Notes: generated by a model not told the origin, from the letters alone. A stretch of 64,000 nucleotides of DNA from Lingula anatina (GCF_001039355.2 NW_019775902.1:641984-705983); one strand, 5' to 3'; shown: positions 27,648 through 40,104, numbered from the stretch's first letter. Numbers and translations are program-made.

Positions 27648-30600
27648 ATGGGGGGTGACACGCGGGCGGTGTCTCTGTGGGCTTTTGTCCTGGGCTCTGT
27701 CCTCTCTGGTCTGGGAGTCATCATGGCCGTCACATTCCTCATCTTTAATATAAAGTTCAGAAATATGAGGTGAGTTGTGTTCGAAGCATTCCACAAACCA
27801 TGCTGGTTTGAGGTCGTTTGTTAATAAAAAGACTCTATTTCCCTGACAGTCTTATCTTCTCGTAATCTCTGCGTCTTTTAAAGCAAGCTTCAACGGTTTT
27901 GTTTTTTAAAGTTCTCTCCAATCTAATCTCGTAGAGGGTAATATGTTTAAAGGGATAATAACTCTTCGTTTCGGCCAAAAAATGAATTTTCCTGGAGTAA
28001 ACAACAATTTTCCCACACTTACCAATGGTTAATGAATCCATTTTTACATTCAAAGTTAGTCCCTGTTTTTTTCTAAAAGGTTTGGTTTTTTGTTAAAATC
28101 TCTTAAGAGATTTTAACAGAGTACAGCCATCAATGGAGGTCACGTGGTCTAAAGACAAGCTCAAAAATCAGAATAATAGCTATAACTGCCGTTTTTGTGG
28201 TAAAACAGAATATATTATATTTCTTTGAGTTGTTCACAATGTTTTTATTGTGAAATATAAATCTCATACAAAGAGTTATTATCCCTTTAATGTTATTTAA
28301 ACTCATTATCGATGCCATGTCACTTTTCGCCTTACAGGATAGTCAAGATGTCGAGCCCCAATATCAACATGTTGATCACTGTGGCCGGGTTATTTCTGTA
28401 CACATGTTGCGTACTGTACGGTCTAGATCATTTCACCGTGGATAAACCTGGACAGGCCACCGTCTTATGTCAGGTGAGTTTTAGTCAGCAGTGTTCACAT
28501 CGAGTCTATCTTACACTTGTCCAATGATACGTTTTGTGCTTTAAGGGGACAGCTAACTTGTACCTCGGTTTACAAGTCTAATTTTGCGATCTAACAAAAC
28601 AATCGTTAAAGCTAAGGTTGACTTTCTATCATGTACAGAAGTCATCGAGTTTCATATTTCTGATGAAAGGAATGAAGGAGAAACGACCACAGAAATGGGG
28701 AAGACGGGCTTTGGTGTGAAATAACCCGTGACGATTCTTCCTTTGAAGACGGTGATTAGTTTTGTTGTTATGTCAGCTCTTCAATTTTCCGATTTCATTA
28801 TGGTGACGTGACCCACCTCCGCACCCGCACAATGCGTTTTTACAGGGGTAGGTGATGGCCGCTCGCGGTCAGCTGCCATTTGATACCCTTTGGAACAATA
28901 CGCCGTTGATTGCACTTTGACCGTTATTCAGATAATTGAAGGCATACAAGTTTTAATCTGAAACGCCTGCAAGAGGGTGGGTATAGGGGTTAGTGGTGGA
29001 TAGCCAACCTATTTTAAGCAGAATCTCCCCCATAGATTTTATTTCTTAAATCTTGTTTGGACTGAGGTCCAGAGCTCTGTCTGCCGCATGTTGGATTGAA
29101 TACATTGATGTAATTTTGTCACTAATAAAAACAGCGTAGACATGAGAAATGAAAAAAAAACGTCGTCGACTTACCGCAGTCTGGACCCAGTTGCGCCAAC
29201 GGAGTGGGGGGGGGGGGGTATTGAAAGCGTAGTATCTACGCCCGATTTACGCCAGAGGAAATAAGCCAGTTGATCCATACTGGAGTAGCGTTGGCGTTAG
29301 ACTTACTTTAGTCGTAAATACACTGCTGTTGGTGGGTGGTGAATGTCTGTTGTAGCTTGTTGACGCAAATTGGACCGATTGCATGTTGCAGTAATCATGT
29401 CTGAACAGGTACTTTAGAAATGTTCTGGGATTATTTTCAGGTTCGCACTTGGATTTTCAGTCTCAGCTTTACCATCATGTTTGCCGCCATGTGCATGAAG
29501 TCCTGGCGGGTGCACAAAATATTCAAGATGGCGACAGTTAAGAGATTAGTAAGTTATACAAGGCAATTGATGTTTAGTAAAAATTAGCTTTCCCCACAAG
29601 CGCTAACTTTATTATTTGGATGCGATATTAAAATCCTGCTAAGACGCCAACATTTCGTTACAGAACGATAAGTGTCACTCGCATACTGTACAAAGACGAC
29701 TAGATTGACTAAGGCCTACCAAGAACCCAAGTGAATATTCTAAGGCTATTTGTTAGGATCGGCAGCGCTGACTAGGAAGCTCTANTTTATAAGATGTGAC
29801 TTTTAACTCCCATCCACCTGAGGCTCTGCACATTTTCAGTATTTCCACATAAGCAGTTATATTGGTATTTATGTCTTTAAACACACTGTAATATTATTTT
29901 ATGCACTGTCATCATTTTTCATATATTGGGACTTTCATCATGTGAATTTTAACTCTCATGGTCTTGAAACTGTAATCTTATTGAAGGGGTGGATTGAGAC
30001 CATCTTCCGGGTCTCCTGGAAGACAGTCAGACTTTAAAGTTTATATTAACGGGCTTCTGTTGGAAGACCATCAAAATGGAGGATGGATCAACAAAGATAC
30101 CTTGGAATACTGTCAGAAAATATCTCTTGATCTGCTCCTGTTATTGACCATTTTACCTGTTGTGCATGATTAAAAATCAGTGTTGACTGACTGTGCTATT
30201 ATAAGCATTATTTATTATTGCATCAAAATTGACAAAATGACCTATTTTGCATCTTTTTTTTTCTGTTTTTTTGTCTGTACATTTGACAGCTTTGCTGCCT
30301 TGTTCTTTCTTTGAGTTTGTTCGCGATATCGTCTGTTTCGTTGGTTCTGCCCGTCTGTGTTACTGTACATCTACACCTGTACCTTCATTTGAGCATAGAT
30401 AACAATATCAACACCTCCTTCTTCAGACTCCACCGGATGCCCTAGAAATCCGTTACGACAACGTCACGGTGATGATCTGTTCGTCCAGGTATTTCCCGGT
30501 GTGGATAGCATGTATCTACATCTACAAAGGCCTCATCTTGCTGTACGGCACATATTTGTCTTGGACGATCCGGCACGTCACTCTGCCCGCCATGAATGAC

Positions 30601-32276
30601 GCCCGATATATCATCCTCAGCACCTACACCGTGGTGGTCTGCGGGGGTGCAGCCACGAGCTTGGCGGCCATCTTGGACCAATGGCCAGACGCAGTATACT
30701 TGAGCATCATTGGAGGCGTGTTCATCTCCACAACTGCGACGCTGTGCGTTGTTTTTGTGCCCAAGGTAGGTAGACTTACCGCCATCAGAAAAGCAGTACC
30801 TCAGTTCACACATTATGGAACAACATGTACTAGTTAGTACTCAGTACATGTACCCCAGTAGCAGCATCTATATATCTTAAAATGTAACACAGCACATCCC
30901 TTACGAAAATTCCGTATATAGAACTCTAGTAATTCTATCGGACGTCTTATAAGATCTAGGACATATGCTTTATGGGACCCTATAGAAAATATCCGTAGGA
31001 GAAGTGTATGTTTTTTCATAGTTCAAATGTTTTAACATTATTACAAATTTAGAAAACGGTTTCAGATTATTCTGTTGAGGAGGAAATCGCAGGAAGACAT
31101 GATGAAGGTCTCCATGTCCTCGCAAATGATGAACTCGGGCAACCAGTCCTTTGAGCAGATCGAGGAAGACATGTACCATTTGGTTGCCGAAAATCGGACG
31201 TTGAAGAAATCGTTAACAGAAGTATGTTTTTAATCAGTTTTTTAAATAATATATTTGTTTATATGCAATACTAGTCGGCATCATCTAATCATTTATGATA
31301 ATACATCTTTGATAAACGTATTTGTATGTAAAATATATGAGTTTGTACTGGGTATAGCCCTAAATTTTAGCCTTATAAAATTCATGTGTGTATTAATCAA
31401 CTTAAGCTTTTATATAATATAACTTCTGTATCTTTATAGAAAGAATCTACGATAAAAGAGCTGGAAAATCACGTTCACAACGCAAAGAGCAAATTACTGA
31501 AAATGATGGATCCAGAGGGCAGACAAGACAGTGGCCTTGACATTGACTTATCAACGTCAAGTCTCGAGAATGAGAACGAGAAACCAGGAGACTGTAAAGG
31601 AAAAGAGGCAAAAGAAAGTGAATATGCCAGTCGCGTGAATTCACTCTACCACCAGAGCAGACCTACGCCTGCCGTATGGAATATGAAATACAGTGGTAGA
31701 GGCAGTCGGCGGTCTTCGGTAAAAAGCGTGGAAAGTTACGCTAATATAACCAGACTCAGGGATTCCATAGCGCTGGACTTGAATGTTGTACAAAATTTAA
31801 GCTCTACTTTGAGGGAATCAATATCTAACGACTTGTCCCCAAGGAGGCAGTGTACAACTCATTACTATGACAACGTGAGAACGAGGCAAGATCTCGCAAG
31901 CGCGATAGCAGGAAGTTATGATCTAGCAGACGATTCTGACACCTATTCTTACGTCAGCAATCACCTTGGTTACAGCTCAGACGGTAGCGCCGTTGGATAT
32001 CCTCGACGAACGAACGGATACATTCCACGACTTGAAAAGTCCGCCTCTATGGAGAGCGTGTCAACATTAGACAATGACAAATATTACCCGTCCGTCCCAA
32101 GTCAGAGTTCAAGGTCGACGAAAAAGAAGCGAAAAAAGCGATTTGGACACTGGAAACGTGAGCCAAGACCCAAAGTATACACAGTTCAAGACGCTCAGGA
32201 ACCGAACGTTGTCCAAAGCAACGTGGCAGTGACAAGAAACTTGAATAAAACTGTGGTGTACGATACTTTTGTATGA
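27648..32276 (+). CDS. GPR156: GPR156-like class C (GABA-B-type) GPCR, TM4 exon missing
   Basis: Six exons are visible: 27648-27769, 28338-28473, 29441-29548, 30427-30765, 31066-31221 and 31440-32276 (TGA 32274-32276). All have GT-AG borders and agreeing phases, giving 565 residues. Exon 1 encodes a short N-terminus and TM1. Exon 2 has IVKMSSPN and TM2. Exon 3 has VRTW, TM3 and KSWRVHKIF. Exon 4 has CSSRYFPVWIA and TM5-TM7, ending CVVFVPK. Exons 5-6 encode a coiled coil (about residues 245-300) and a Ser-rich tail ending DTFV. The KMSSPN, SWR and FVPK motifs belong to the GABA-B-type class C group. The short N-terminus without a Venus-flytrap domain, the SRYxxVWIA-KGLxLLYG block and the coiled coil fit GPR156, an orphan receptor known in vertebrates from hair-cell orientation. 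The TM4 exon expected between 29548 and 30427 is absent, and an N at 29785 lies there. The start ATG has an in-frame stop 24 bases upstream. Family confidence is high, exact orthology moderate. Confidence 0.88.
27947..28290. mobile_element. MITE-like element in first GPR156-like intron
   Basis: TTAAAGGGATAATAACTCTT at 27947-27966 is repeated in perfect inverted form at 28271-28290. The outer four bases read TTAA at both ends, so either the terminal repeat is 20 bp or it is 16 bp flanked by a TTAA duplication of piggyBac type; the sequence does not decide. The interior is non-coding and holds a 28-bp perfect palindrome. The terminus resembles AAAGGGAGATAACTC, a motif I recall as common in molluscan repeats. 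Confidence 0.65.
28091..28118. repeat. 28-bp perfect palindrome
   Basis: Two 14-bp halves beginning TGTTAAAATC meet at the centre CTTAAG with no spacer and no mismatch. It lies within the MITE-like element in intron 1 of the GPR156-like gene. Confidence 0.95.
29785..29785. other. Single-N contig join inside GPR156-like intron 3
   Basis: One N sits between exons 3 and 4, where the exon encoding TM4 would be expected. Other single Ns in the window coincide with duplicated or broken sequence, so missing sequence is the likely reason. Confidence 0.7.
29984..30140. mobile_element. Diverged copy of the CAGGGGCGGAT MITE
   Basis: Sequence parallels the element at 16929 over its whole length (AGGGGTGGATTGAGACC at the left, ATCAACAAAGATA within, CTGCTCCTG at the right) with many substitutions. 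TTATTG flanks both sides. It lies in the intron between exons 3 and 4 of the GPR156-like gene. Confidence 0.75.
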
Positions 32277-33378
32277 TGAAATTGTGCCTTATTATACAAT
32301 CTAAGTCATACAATATAATACACCGCTCTACATTGTAATAGTGCCGTTCATTTCATCAGAACCGTCAACGGATCGTGTCTGCGTGAAAGAGCTGTCACTC
32401 CGGCTAGTGTTTGGACAAAAAAAGCTCACCAGTGCTCACACTCAGAGCAATTCTGGTTCAAGGACACATTTTGTGATGAATGTTTGACAGTGTGTGTCTA
32501 TTGCCACTCGTACCTGATGATCTTTCATCAGTCGGCAAAAAGCTGCTATCCCAGAGGATAGGCCGCTGTGACATGGTGACTAGTTTATACATAGCGCCCA
32601 ACCACACGATTCCAACCTATAAACGGGTAATATCGACCTGATGCGGGAACGGGACATTATTTTATACAGTTCATGTTTATGAACACGCAGCATAATACAC
32701 ACGGAAGCCCTCAGGTGCATCTAATGATGTATGACAATGACGATGTTACAGTTGCACCTTGACGCAACTACCACATTTTCAATTATGTCCGTGTGCCTTT
32801 GATAAAGCGACCACATATTGTGACATTGACTCAGCTATCCTTGCCATTTCCTATTTTTTTTAATGGACAACTTTTACACGTTGTAAATGAGTTTTTATAT
32901 TGTGTATTTACATGCACTGTGACGATGTGGTTGTGGAATAGATATCAATCATTCCGCATGTAATGATTTAATTTGCAAGGCAAGTTTGTTTCTACACTTA
33001 TGAACTTTATATATTAGATCGTTTAAATTAGGAAGGTGCATGTGATAATCAATAACAGTGCAGACGGAGTATAAAGAATTACACAAAGTCCGTTATGATC
33101 TGACAAAATGAATGAATTATAAGTGCTAAAGGCCCATTTTACTTTCCGTCCTTAAGGCATTAACATCCATGTAAATTTGGAAATGTCACCTTGTCCTTGT
33201 GTCACCTTGTGCGCAACGGAACATTCACGGGATGTGTCAGAATGATAACCTCGTCCACAATAACCTGCATTAATGGACATTCGAATCTAGCCGCTCAGAT
33301 TCCATTGATTTAGTATTAAAAAAATGAGTATTTAACTTTCGTTATGTGAATAATTTTACAATATGTGTCTTGTCAATG
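32277..33378 (+). other. Probable 3' UTR of the GPR156-like gene and flank
   Basis: No coding sequence is recognised after the stop at 32276. A polyadenylation-type hexamer AATAAA lies at 33771-33776, beyond a transposable element. Whether transcription extends that far is not visible. Confidence 0.35.
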
Positions 33379-33671
33379 CAGTGGCGGATCCAGGGGGGTC
33401 CAGTTTTTAGGAATCACAGGCCACGGATGCAAAGCCGACCCCCTCTCCCCCCCACCCCCCCCCCACCCCCTTTGGCGTGGGGTTCCGAGCCCCTAAAATT
33501 TTTTTTTTGATATTTTACAGGGCGAACGGTGCCATTTGGTACGGTTTAGAACTATGATTCGTCTAGTCAAAGTTCTAATTTCAAGAGGGAACTATTTAGT
33601 GATTTATTTTCAAAAATCGAAGGGGGGAGGTCAGGACCCCCCTGACACCCCCCCCCCTAAATCCGCCACTG
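33379..33671. mobile_element. 293-bp MITE with CAGTGGCGGAT ends
   Basis: The element begins CAGTGGCGGATCCAGGGGGG and ends ATCCGCCACTG, flanked by the direct repeat CAATG (33374-33378 and 33672-33676). The ends resemble the widespread CAGNGGCGGAT termini of hAT-like non-autonomous elements, though a hAT duplication would usually be 8 bp. The interior has C-rich and G-rich runs near opposite ends and no transposase. Confidence 0.82.
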
Positions 33672-36600
33672 CAATGCATATCCTATGCACAGAAATGCTC
33701 AAAATGCACCCTGGTCATGCCAGCTGTATTATGAAATTAATATTTGTGATATCTGTTTGTAATATCGAGTAATAAAGGAATATGACGTGCTTCGCCAATC
33801 TCTTTAATTTGAATGTCGACGCGGTGGCTTTGTATACGCGACATCCCCGAGTGTGTACATTGGTTTTGTATGTTAATGTCTTTTAAACGTTTGAAACCCA
33901 AGGCACGTTTATAGCCTGGGTATCCGAGCCAAGTGAAGGTAGAATTTTAAGGACTCTTCATGATTAGTTGCTATGGTGACATCTATAGTGGATGAGCAAA
34001 TACTTGAAACAAATGCCTGCCGTTAAAATAAATCAATATTTACGAAGCGGGTAAAATCGATTAAAAAAATCAAAACTCTTTCGCATTCTCAACAGAAGGG
34101 CTTCGAAGTTCACTTAGAGAAAGTTTGCAGTTAATGGATTTTAGCCCCTGTTTGTTTACATATTTTTTGCACGACAGTAAAAGTTGAAAGGTCAGGTTAG
34201 GTACATTTCACGTTATTTTTAGATTCACTTACATGCAAAACGACGTCTTTTCAGTCTTCTGAAGCTGTTACAAAAGTAGATAAATAGACTTCCTTCTTCC
34301 AATATTGTAACAGCAAGAAAAGACAGAGAAGATCCCTGGTGGAGGATAAATTAAAAAAAAGACAGTCTGAAAAAGCTGCCTAAACGACGAACTGATCAAG
34401 ACATCTAAGCACAATCGCTCACATGTTTTGGGTTGTTTTGGCTAGCTAATTCCAATATGAAAAGATTAGTACAATGGTTGAACAAAATTAGACATTGCAT
34501 ATCCTGCAAGGCATTTCTGACGCTTGTCCAGTGCGACAAAACCGGTCAGAGATTTGTGAATCTGTGGACATAAAACGGATTGAGCAAAATCCGCTGTCAT
34601 GAAACTCATTTGGCAAGTCAACAAATCGAACAATAATTAATTCTGCTTTGACAATAAAATCCCGCTGTGCCAAAATCTATATATTGACAGAGACCACGTC
34701 AGCCCTCGAGGTGTGTTAATAATAAATAAGGCAGGTAAATAGCAGTGAATCGGACGAGTTTTTCACCTTGAGTTTTATAAAGCAAACGTCACTATGCCCT
34801 CACCTATTGTGAATTTTTTTATTCAAGATAGTTTACTATTGTGCGTGTACAAATATCAAAAGCTTTGGATTTCATTATAAAAGTGAAGGTTTTTAAAAGC
34901 CATCCATTATTTCTCCAGGGCGTTAAATGAGACCAGATTTTGGTTAAGAGCTAGAACTGAGACTGTGACCTTTAACAGCAAGGATCTCACAACAACTCGA
35001 CGTCCTCAATTTCAGTGGAGCAAGTCAACATTAGAATGAGTACCCGTACAATGTACAAGCTAACACTTCTTACCTGTTCGGGTATGACAAATGCACCTTT
35101 AGAAAAACTCGCACAAAGAGCTTCAAAGGCGTATATAATAAATTTTACTGTCAAAGGGCAGGCCTTTTTATTATAGAAGCAATTGTTTGGTGTGGTATTT
35201 GAGTCCCTCTCCTCCAAAACAGCGACAGGAAAGGCAATGCGTTGGTGTGTACCTTAATACACCTGTCTTTGCAGCGACAAGGATGCCTGGACAGCTGGGT
35301 GTTTAGTTAGTGGTTACATGTGTACACATATGTGCACGCTCCTTGCTTTCTTACAGCAGCAGCCTCTTGGTTCATTTCTACTCTTGTGTATGAAATGCTG
35401 TTAATGTTTTGTAGAGCAATGGTATTTTTGTTGCGTTAAATTTGACCTACATTGTTATAACTTAGGTCAATGACACTATAATTTCGCTGTCGTTTCTTCC
35501 CACCTTTTAACAACAGAGCCTGCACTTTGGTCAGTTAATAATTTCACTAAAGCCTAGATTACATTGTAGGCTGATCCTAAAGATTATTTCTGTCGTTTTC
35601 TAAAACTGCTATTGTTAAGTTCATTTCGATTTTTTTTAGCGTTTTATGGACAAAAACGCCACACCGACAAATGTCAATTTTAATGTCTGGACAAAAAGAT
35701 AACCTAGACGCGACGAACCCGGCCATTTGTTATCCTTGCACCTTTGCCAAAAATAACGATAATAAACCGTAATATAATTACAGTGCCCTCCTGCCCTTTG
35801 GTCAAACCATGGTTTCTACGGAGATATTACGTCACAAGGAAATACAATAACAATCAAATGGTGACAGCGTTTCTAGGGCTGCATGGTCAATATGTTCAGG
35901 GGTCAACAAGGTCACTTGAGTTACGGCCTCGATAGTTCTCAAGCGGAAACGATACACACATGATTTAGCGTCGACCCCATGTCCCTTGAAACGACACTCT
36001 GGATGAGCTACTTGACCTGCAGAACTTACCAGCTTCATACAGTGTTTAAAGTGTGGTCTTTTTCTTCCGTGGTAGCCACTTTCAAGCCTGCCTGGCTATT
36101 ATAGGGCTGTGGGAAGTATGGGTTGTGGGGGGGGGGGGGGGGGGGGGACTGAACCGCCCTTTTAGCTCAGAAAAGAGTCTTCTAATGACTGAAATTTATT
36201 GTAGGTGTTTTATGGATACTTACAATAAATTTCAGTCATGAGAAGACTCACCTCTGAGCTAAAAGGGCGGTTCAGTAGGTTATGGCAAAAAGGTTATGGT
36301 TTTCTCTCAGAATACACCCCTGTTTTAATAACAAATATAAGATACAAAAACTGACTTTTAGATAAGCAGCCATTATATCATCTGCATCCATTATATATAT
36401 ATATAGCTTTCCTTATGTTATAAAGTGATGTACAGGTAACCTGAGCAATAGCACGGCTGGGACATGGGAACCTTTCTTCCGTGTCTTCAGATGTATGTAC
36501 TTACTGATTTTATTCAATAATATGTGTTCGTATTGAATTCAAGCCAGTTTAATGTATGTCATTTACTGCACTCGGTTATTTAAAAAAGTGATTATTAAAT

Positions 36601-38340
36601 TGGTGGCTGGACAGGTAACACGAAAATGGAACAACGAATAAGCGTGTTTCTGTAATTCATTCTTTGAAAATACAGTCGTGAAAAGGTGCAATAATTTATA
36701 GCAAGTCTTTTAGCATGCTACATGCTGTACAGTATGAGGCCAGGCGTTGAGAAGTGCCTTTTTCACTATGTATTCTGACACCAATTTCACGTGTAGTAAG
36801 TATACTTTTATTAGAGGATTCCACTGTACAATCTCGTAGCAAATGTATGTTGATTAACACTTTATTGTACTCGATACTCCTTTCAATCTGTTAAAGACAA
36901 TCAAACACAGTGCAGTCTTAGTATATTTGCTGTACGCATCGATCTGTTCACTTTTTTACGTAATCAGGTGTCTCGGGATCATTTAATGAAGTATGCGCGG
37001 CGCTGGGGTGCATACGGTCTGAACAAACGACATTTTAATGGTCAAGTCGTCCACTGTCAAAGGGCACTATATTGTTGTTGTTGTATATAGCAACTACAAC
37101 TCGCCAATAGTATTGATTTCTTTTCTTTCTTCGACCAGTGGTCTGTGCGTTGGTAATTCGAGTGAAGTCAAGCTGAAGAAAATTGACTCGGGGTCATAGT
37201 GACATTAATAAGTGGATTTTAGAACTTGCCGTTATTATAACCACTGGTCAAACCCACACCGTAGCCGAGGTAACTGTGACACAACAACAACAAAACACCG
37301 TCCAGTTGAATGATTTTAAGAGAATGTGTCCAGAAAATGAATGGGAATTGGCCTATTATTTCATAATACTGTTGCTTTAAGAGCATACGCACTGCCTTGG
37401 AAAGAAAATGGTGGTCGATCCCAAAGTAGGCCTTGATGGCGTATCACGGCAACGAGCAAAGAAAGTGGTAGATCACTAATCCAAATCCAATTCCATATAA
37501 CATTGACAAAGTTTCTGAAATGAAGAGAGAACGAGAACAAGCATGCCCAAGCAAGATATCTTATCCGAGATTGTTCAACCAAATACTTTTTTTTCTTTTA
37601 AAATGCAATTTTTCTTCAACTCAAGATTCATTGCTCGTCCTGCTTTAAGAGCCGAGGTTTTATATTATTTTGATTAACATAACTTAGCTCTAAATGTTTA
37701 GCGTAACGTTAACCGCTACTATATATCTACCTACCTGTACATTTCAGATATCGACAGCAGGTAGTCTTATTTGGAAGATTGTATAGCTTTTACTGTCCGA
37801 ATTGGTAATGATAAGAAGCAAAGTAGGATGTGTAGACACAAAAAATCTAAATTTGGGTCAGTTCCTCGTATACCCTTAAAATCTAATTTATTATTAACGG
37901 CGTCCAATCGCTTTCGGGAATTTTGATGTAAAGTTGTGATAAAAATTGCCCAAAATATACTGTCTTTTATTTAAATACCATTAATTAAATCAATATATTT
38001 AAAAACTTTAAGTTGAATTCCACTTTTTTCATTAAAACATTTTAACGATTGGACTTTGTCGCTAATTTGATAATGGAATTCTGTTATGGCGACAGATCAC
38101 GGAGAATATTGATCCCGTATCTAAGACTGGACTTGGAACTTAAATGTAGTTTTTCGCAGGGGGTGTCACAGGTATTACCTAATGCTTGTCGTAGCAACAG
38201 AGAGCCAAATGAAGGGGTGCTCAAAAGTTCATTCACATTGGACAATTCAAATTTTGAATCTTGTTTAGGCAAAAACAGTAAGACATTAAATGAAAAAAAA
38301 AATAAAAACTGAACAATCAGATGCCACGCAAAATAAATTA
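33672..38340. other. Non-coding interval between GPR156-like and CD225 genes
   Basis: No recognisable gene on either strand. It contains the hairpin at 36148-36276, a G run (about 36125-36147) and a short AT run near 36400. Frames of 60-90 codons here show no family resemblance. Confidence 0.55.
36148..36276. repeat. Large hairpin, 56-bp inverted repeat
   Basis: Arms 36148-36203 and 36221-36276 are complementary with four mismatches and enclose a 17-bp loop. The arms begin ACTGAACCGCCC and end GGGCGGTTCAGT. A G run abuts the left side. It looks like a foldback transposon or an RNA hairpin template. No target duplication is obvious. Confidence 0.9.
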
Positions 38341-38357
38341 CTGAAGGAAAAAAGGCG

Positions 38358-38490
38358 ATGTTCGAAAGAAACAGACGACCCCGGTACTTTGGAGAACGCT
38401 ACCAGCGCATGCGTGATAAGCCCCCCATTGATCGCACCTATGCGCATATAATCGAGTACACACCGGTAGAGTGGACACAGAAACTTGAAG
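38358..38490 (+). other. Possible first exon or promoter of the CD225 gene at 40933
   Basis: A relatively CpG-rich patch holds an NRF1-like site (GCGCATGCGT, 38405-38414) and ends at a strong donor, GAAG followed by GTAAGT at 38491. The next good acceptor in the direction of the CD225 gene is the one opening its start-codon exon (exon from 40905). The frame from ATG 38358 is open for 44 codons to the donor, but splicing to 40905 would stop it five codons later. It would therefore be a 5' UTR or a short upstream frame. Confidence 0.35.
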
Positions 38491-39931
38491 GTAAGTGGAT
38501 ATCTCGTGGTGAAGAGTAATATGTAAATAATCAGAACTTCCTAGTAGCTCTGCCGTTTGTGTAGTTCAAATAGATTAAAAGGCTTACACTTTTTGTCAAT
38601 AGATTAATGATGTGTCAGGTAAGTCAAATTAGGAGATTAGGATACTATGATTATTTTCAAGAATATTTATTTATTTCATTAATCCACTTGACTCACCGAT
38701 ACCAAATTTCGTATTTTATCACCTTGTTAAAAGATGCGAGTTAATTTACAAAGTTTATTTACTGTGAGTCATTATGAATATCCATAGCTACCATTTAGCT
38801 TGTTGATGTTTAGTTCAAATACCTCATTATCAGTTAGAAAATGTAACTTCCGAGCGTTTAGAATTTTATGACGAGAACCGTTTTTGTGTAAGAAGAGAAC
38901 AAAACAAAGTCAGTGAGATTTTGATATTAAAAAATTACGTTTACAACTTTTAAGTTTTACCGGTAGTTTTTTTTTCACCATGCACTGTTATAGAATATTA
39001 AGCGTTGATGTGAATTAGGGTGTTGGCCATTCCAAGACGCCTTTTAATATAATAGATTTAAAATGGTCGGATTCATATTAGTGTGATAGTCAATTTAAAT
39101 GTAATTTATGAATTAATTAATAAGATAATTTATTTGTTTATCCATATTTATATTAATCATTTATCAACATACTACTGTATGTGAATAGGTATTGTAATAC
39201 ATGAAATACTCTAGAGACGACTTTGCATAATACGACATGTCAAATATTTTGGATAAATTCTGTTTTTGTCGGGAGATGAAGTCTTTCAAACATCATATTC
39301 CTCTAAAGTAAGCACGGAAAGTTGGAAAGGTTAATTCACTCCTCACATACACTTGGGAAGACAGATTGCAAAAAAATTGTCCTCACTTTTCGTGTTTGAA
39401 AAATGATTGCTTTGCTCCTGCTATTCGCGTCACAAGCGGGCCCTGCTCTATTGTTTATTTGTTAGTAACAGTAAAAGAAGTGTTGTTCTCTTGTCTATTA
39501 TTTGTCGTTTGTGCGAGCCCTTGGTTACGATGGCAAGTATTTCTCCCTCAGTGAACTTGTTAAATGGCGATACACGTAACTGCATAATGACCAATAGGAA
39601 AGTACGCCAAACTTGACAGGAGTGGTCATCGATTAGCGAGCAGGGCGTATAATAGGGCATTAAGGTTTCTATTAAGAATTCAGTATAAAGCACTGACCAT
39701 GCAATCGCGCAGAAAATACGTGATTTGTGAACTTATGTGTACGTGTAACTGCATTGTTATCATAGGGAATATTGGCAATAGGGAAATCAATGATGAGAAA
39801 AAAACAACGTTATATCACTGGCTTTAAAAAGTAAAACAAACGCTACTCCATTATACAAACATGAGCATATTACTTACAACGTTTCTTTAATTATTTTTTT
39901 TTCATATTATAAACCGTAAAGTTATTTTAGG

Positions 39932-40104
39932 CAGGGGAGGATTGAGGCCGTCTTCTGGGTCTTCCAAAAGACGGTCAGGGTTTTTTCATCTTCACATTGA
40001 CGCGTATCTAATTTTTTTTCTGTCGGAAGACGGTCAAAAAAGGAGGATGGATCAACAAAGATAATTTGGAAGATTGTCAGAAAATATCTCTGGATCCGCC
40101 CCTG
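39932..40104. mobile_element. CAGGGG MITE copy with TTAGG target duplication
   Basis: Starts CAGGGGAGGATTGAGG and ends ATCCGCCCCTG. TTAGG flanks both sides (39927-39931 and 40105-40109). At 173 bp it matches the element at 16929 across its length. It sits upstream of the CD225 coding exon. Confidence 0.88.

Noticed and set aside
30442-30813. 123-codon minus-strand frame
   Set aside because: It is the antisense shadow of the GPR156-like exon encoding TM5-TM7, which has clear homology and splice sites on the plus strand.
27648-32276. Calling the class C gene a GABA-B receptor subunit
   Set aside because: There is no Venus-flytrap domain: the start codon lies just before TM1 with an in-frame stop upstream, and the SRYxxVWIA block and coiled coil fit GPR156 better.
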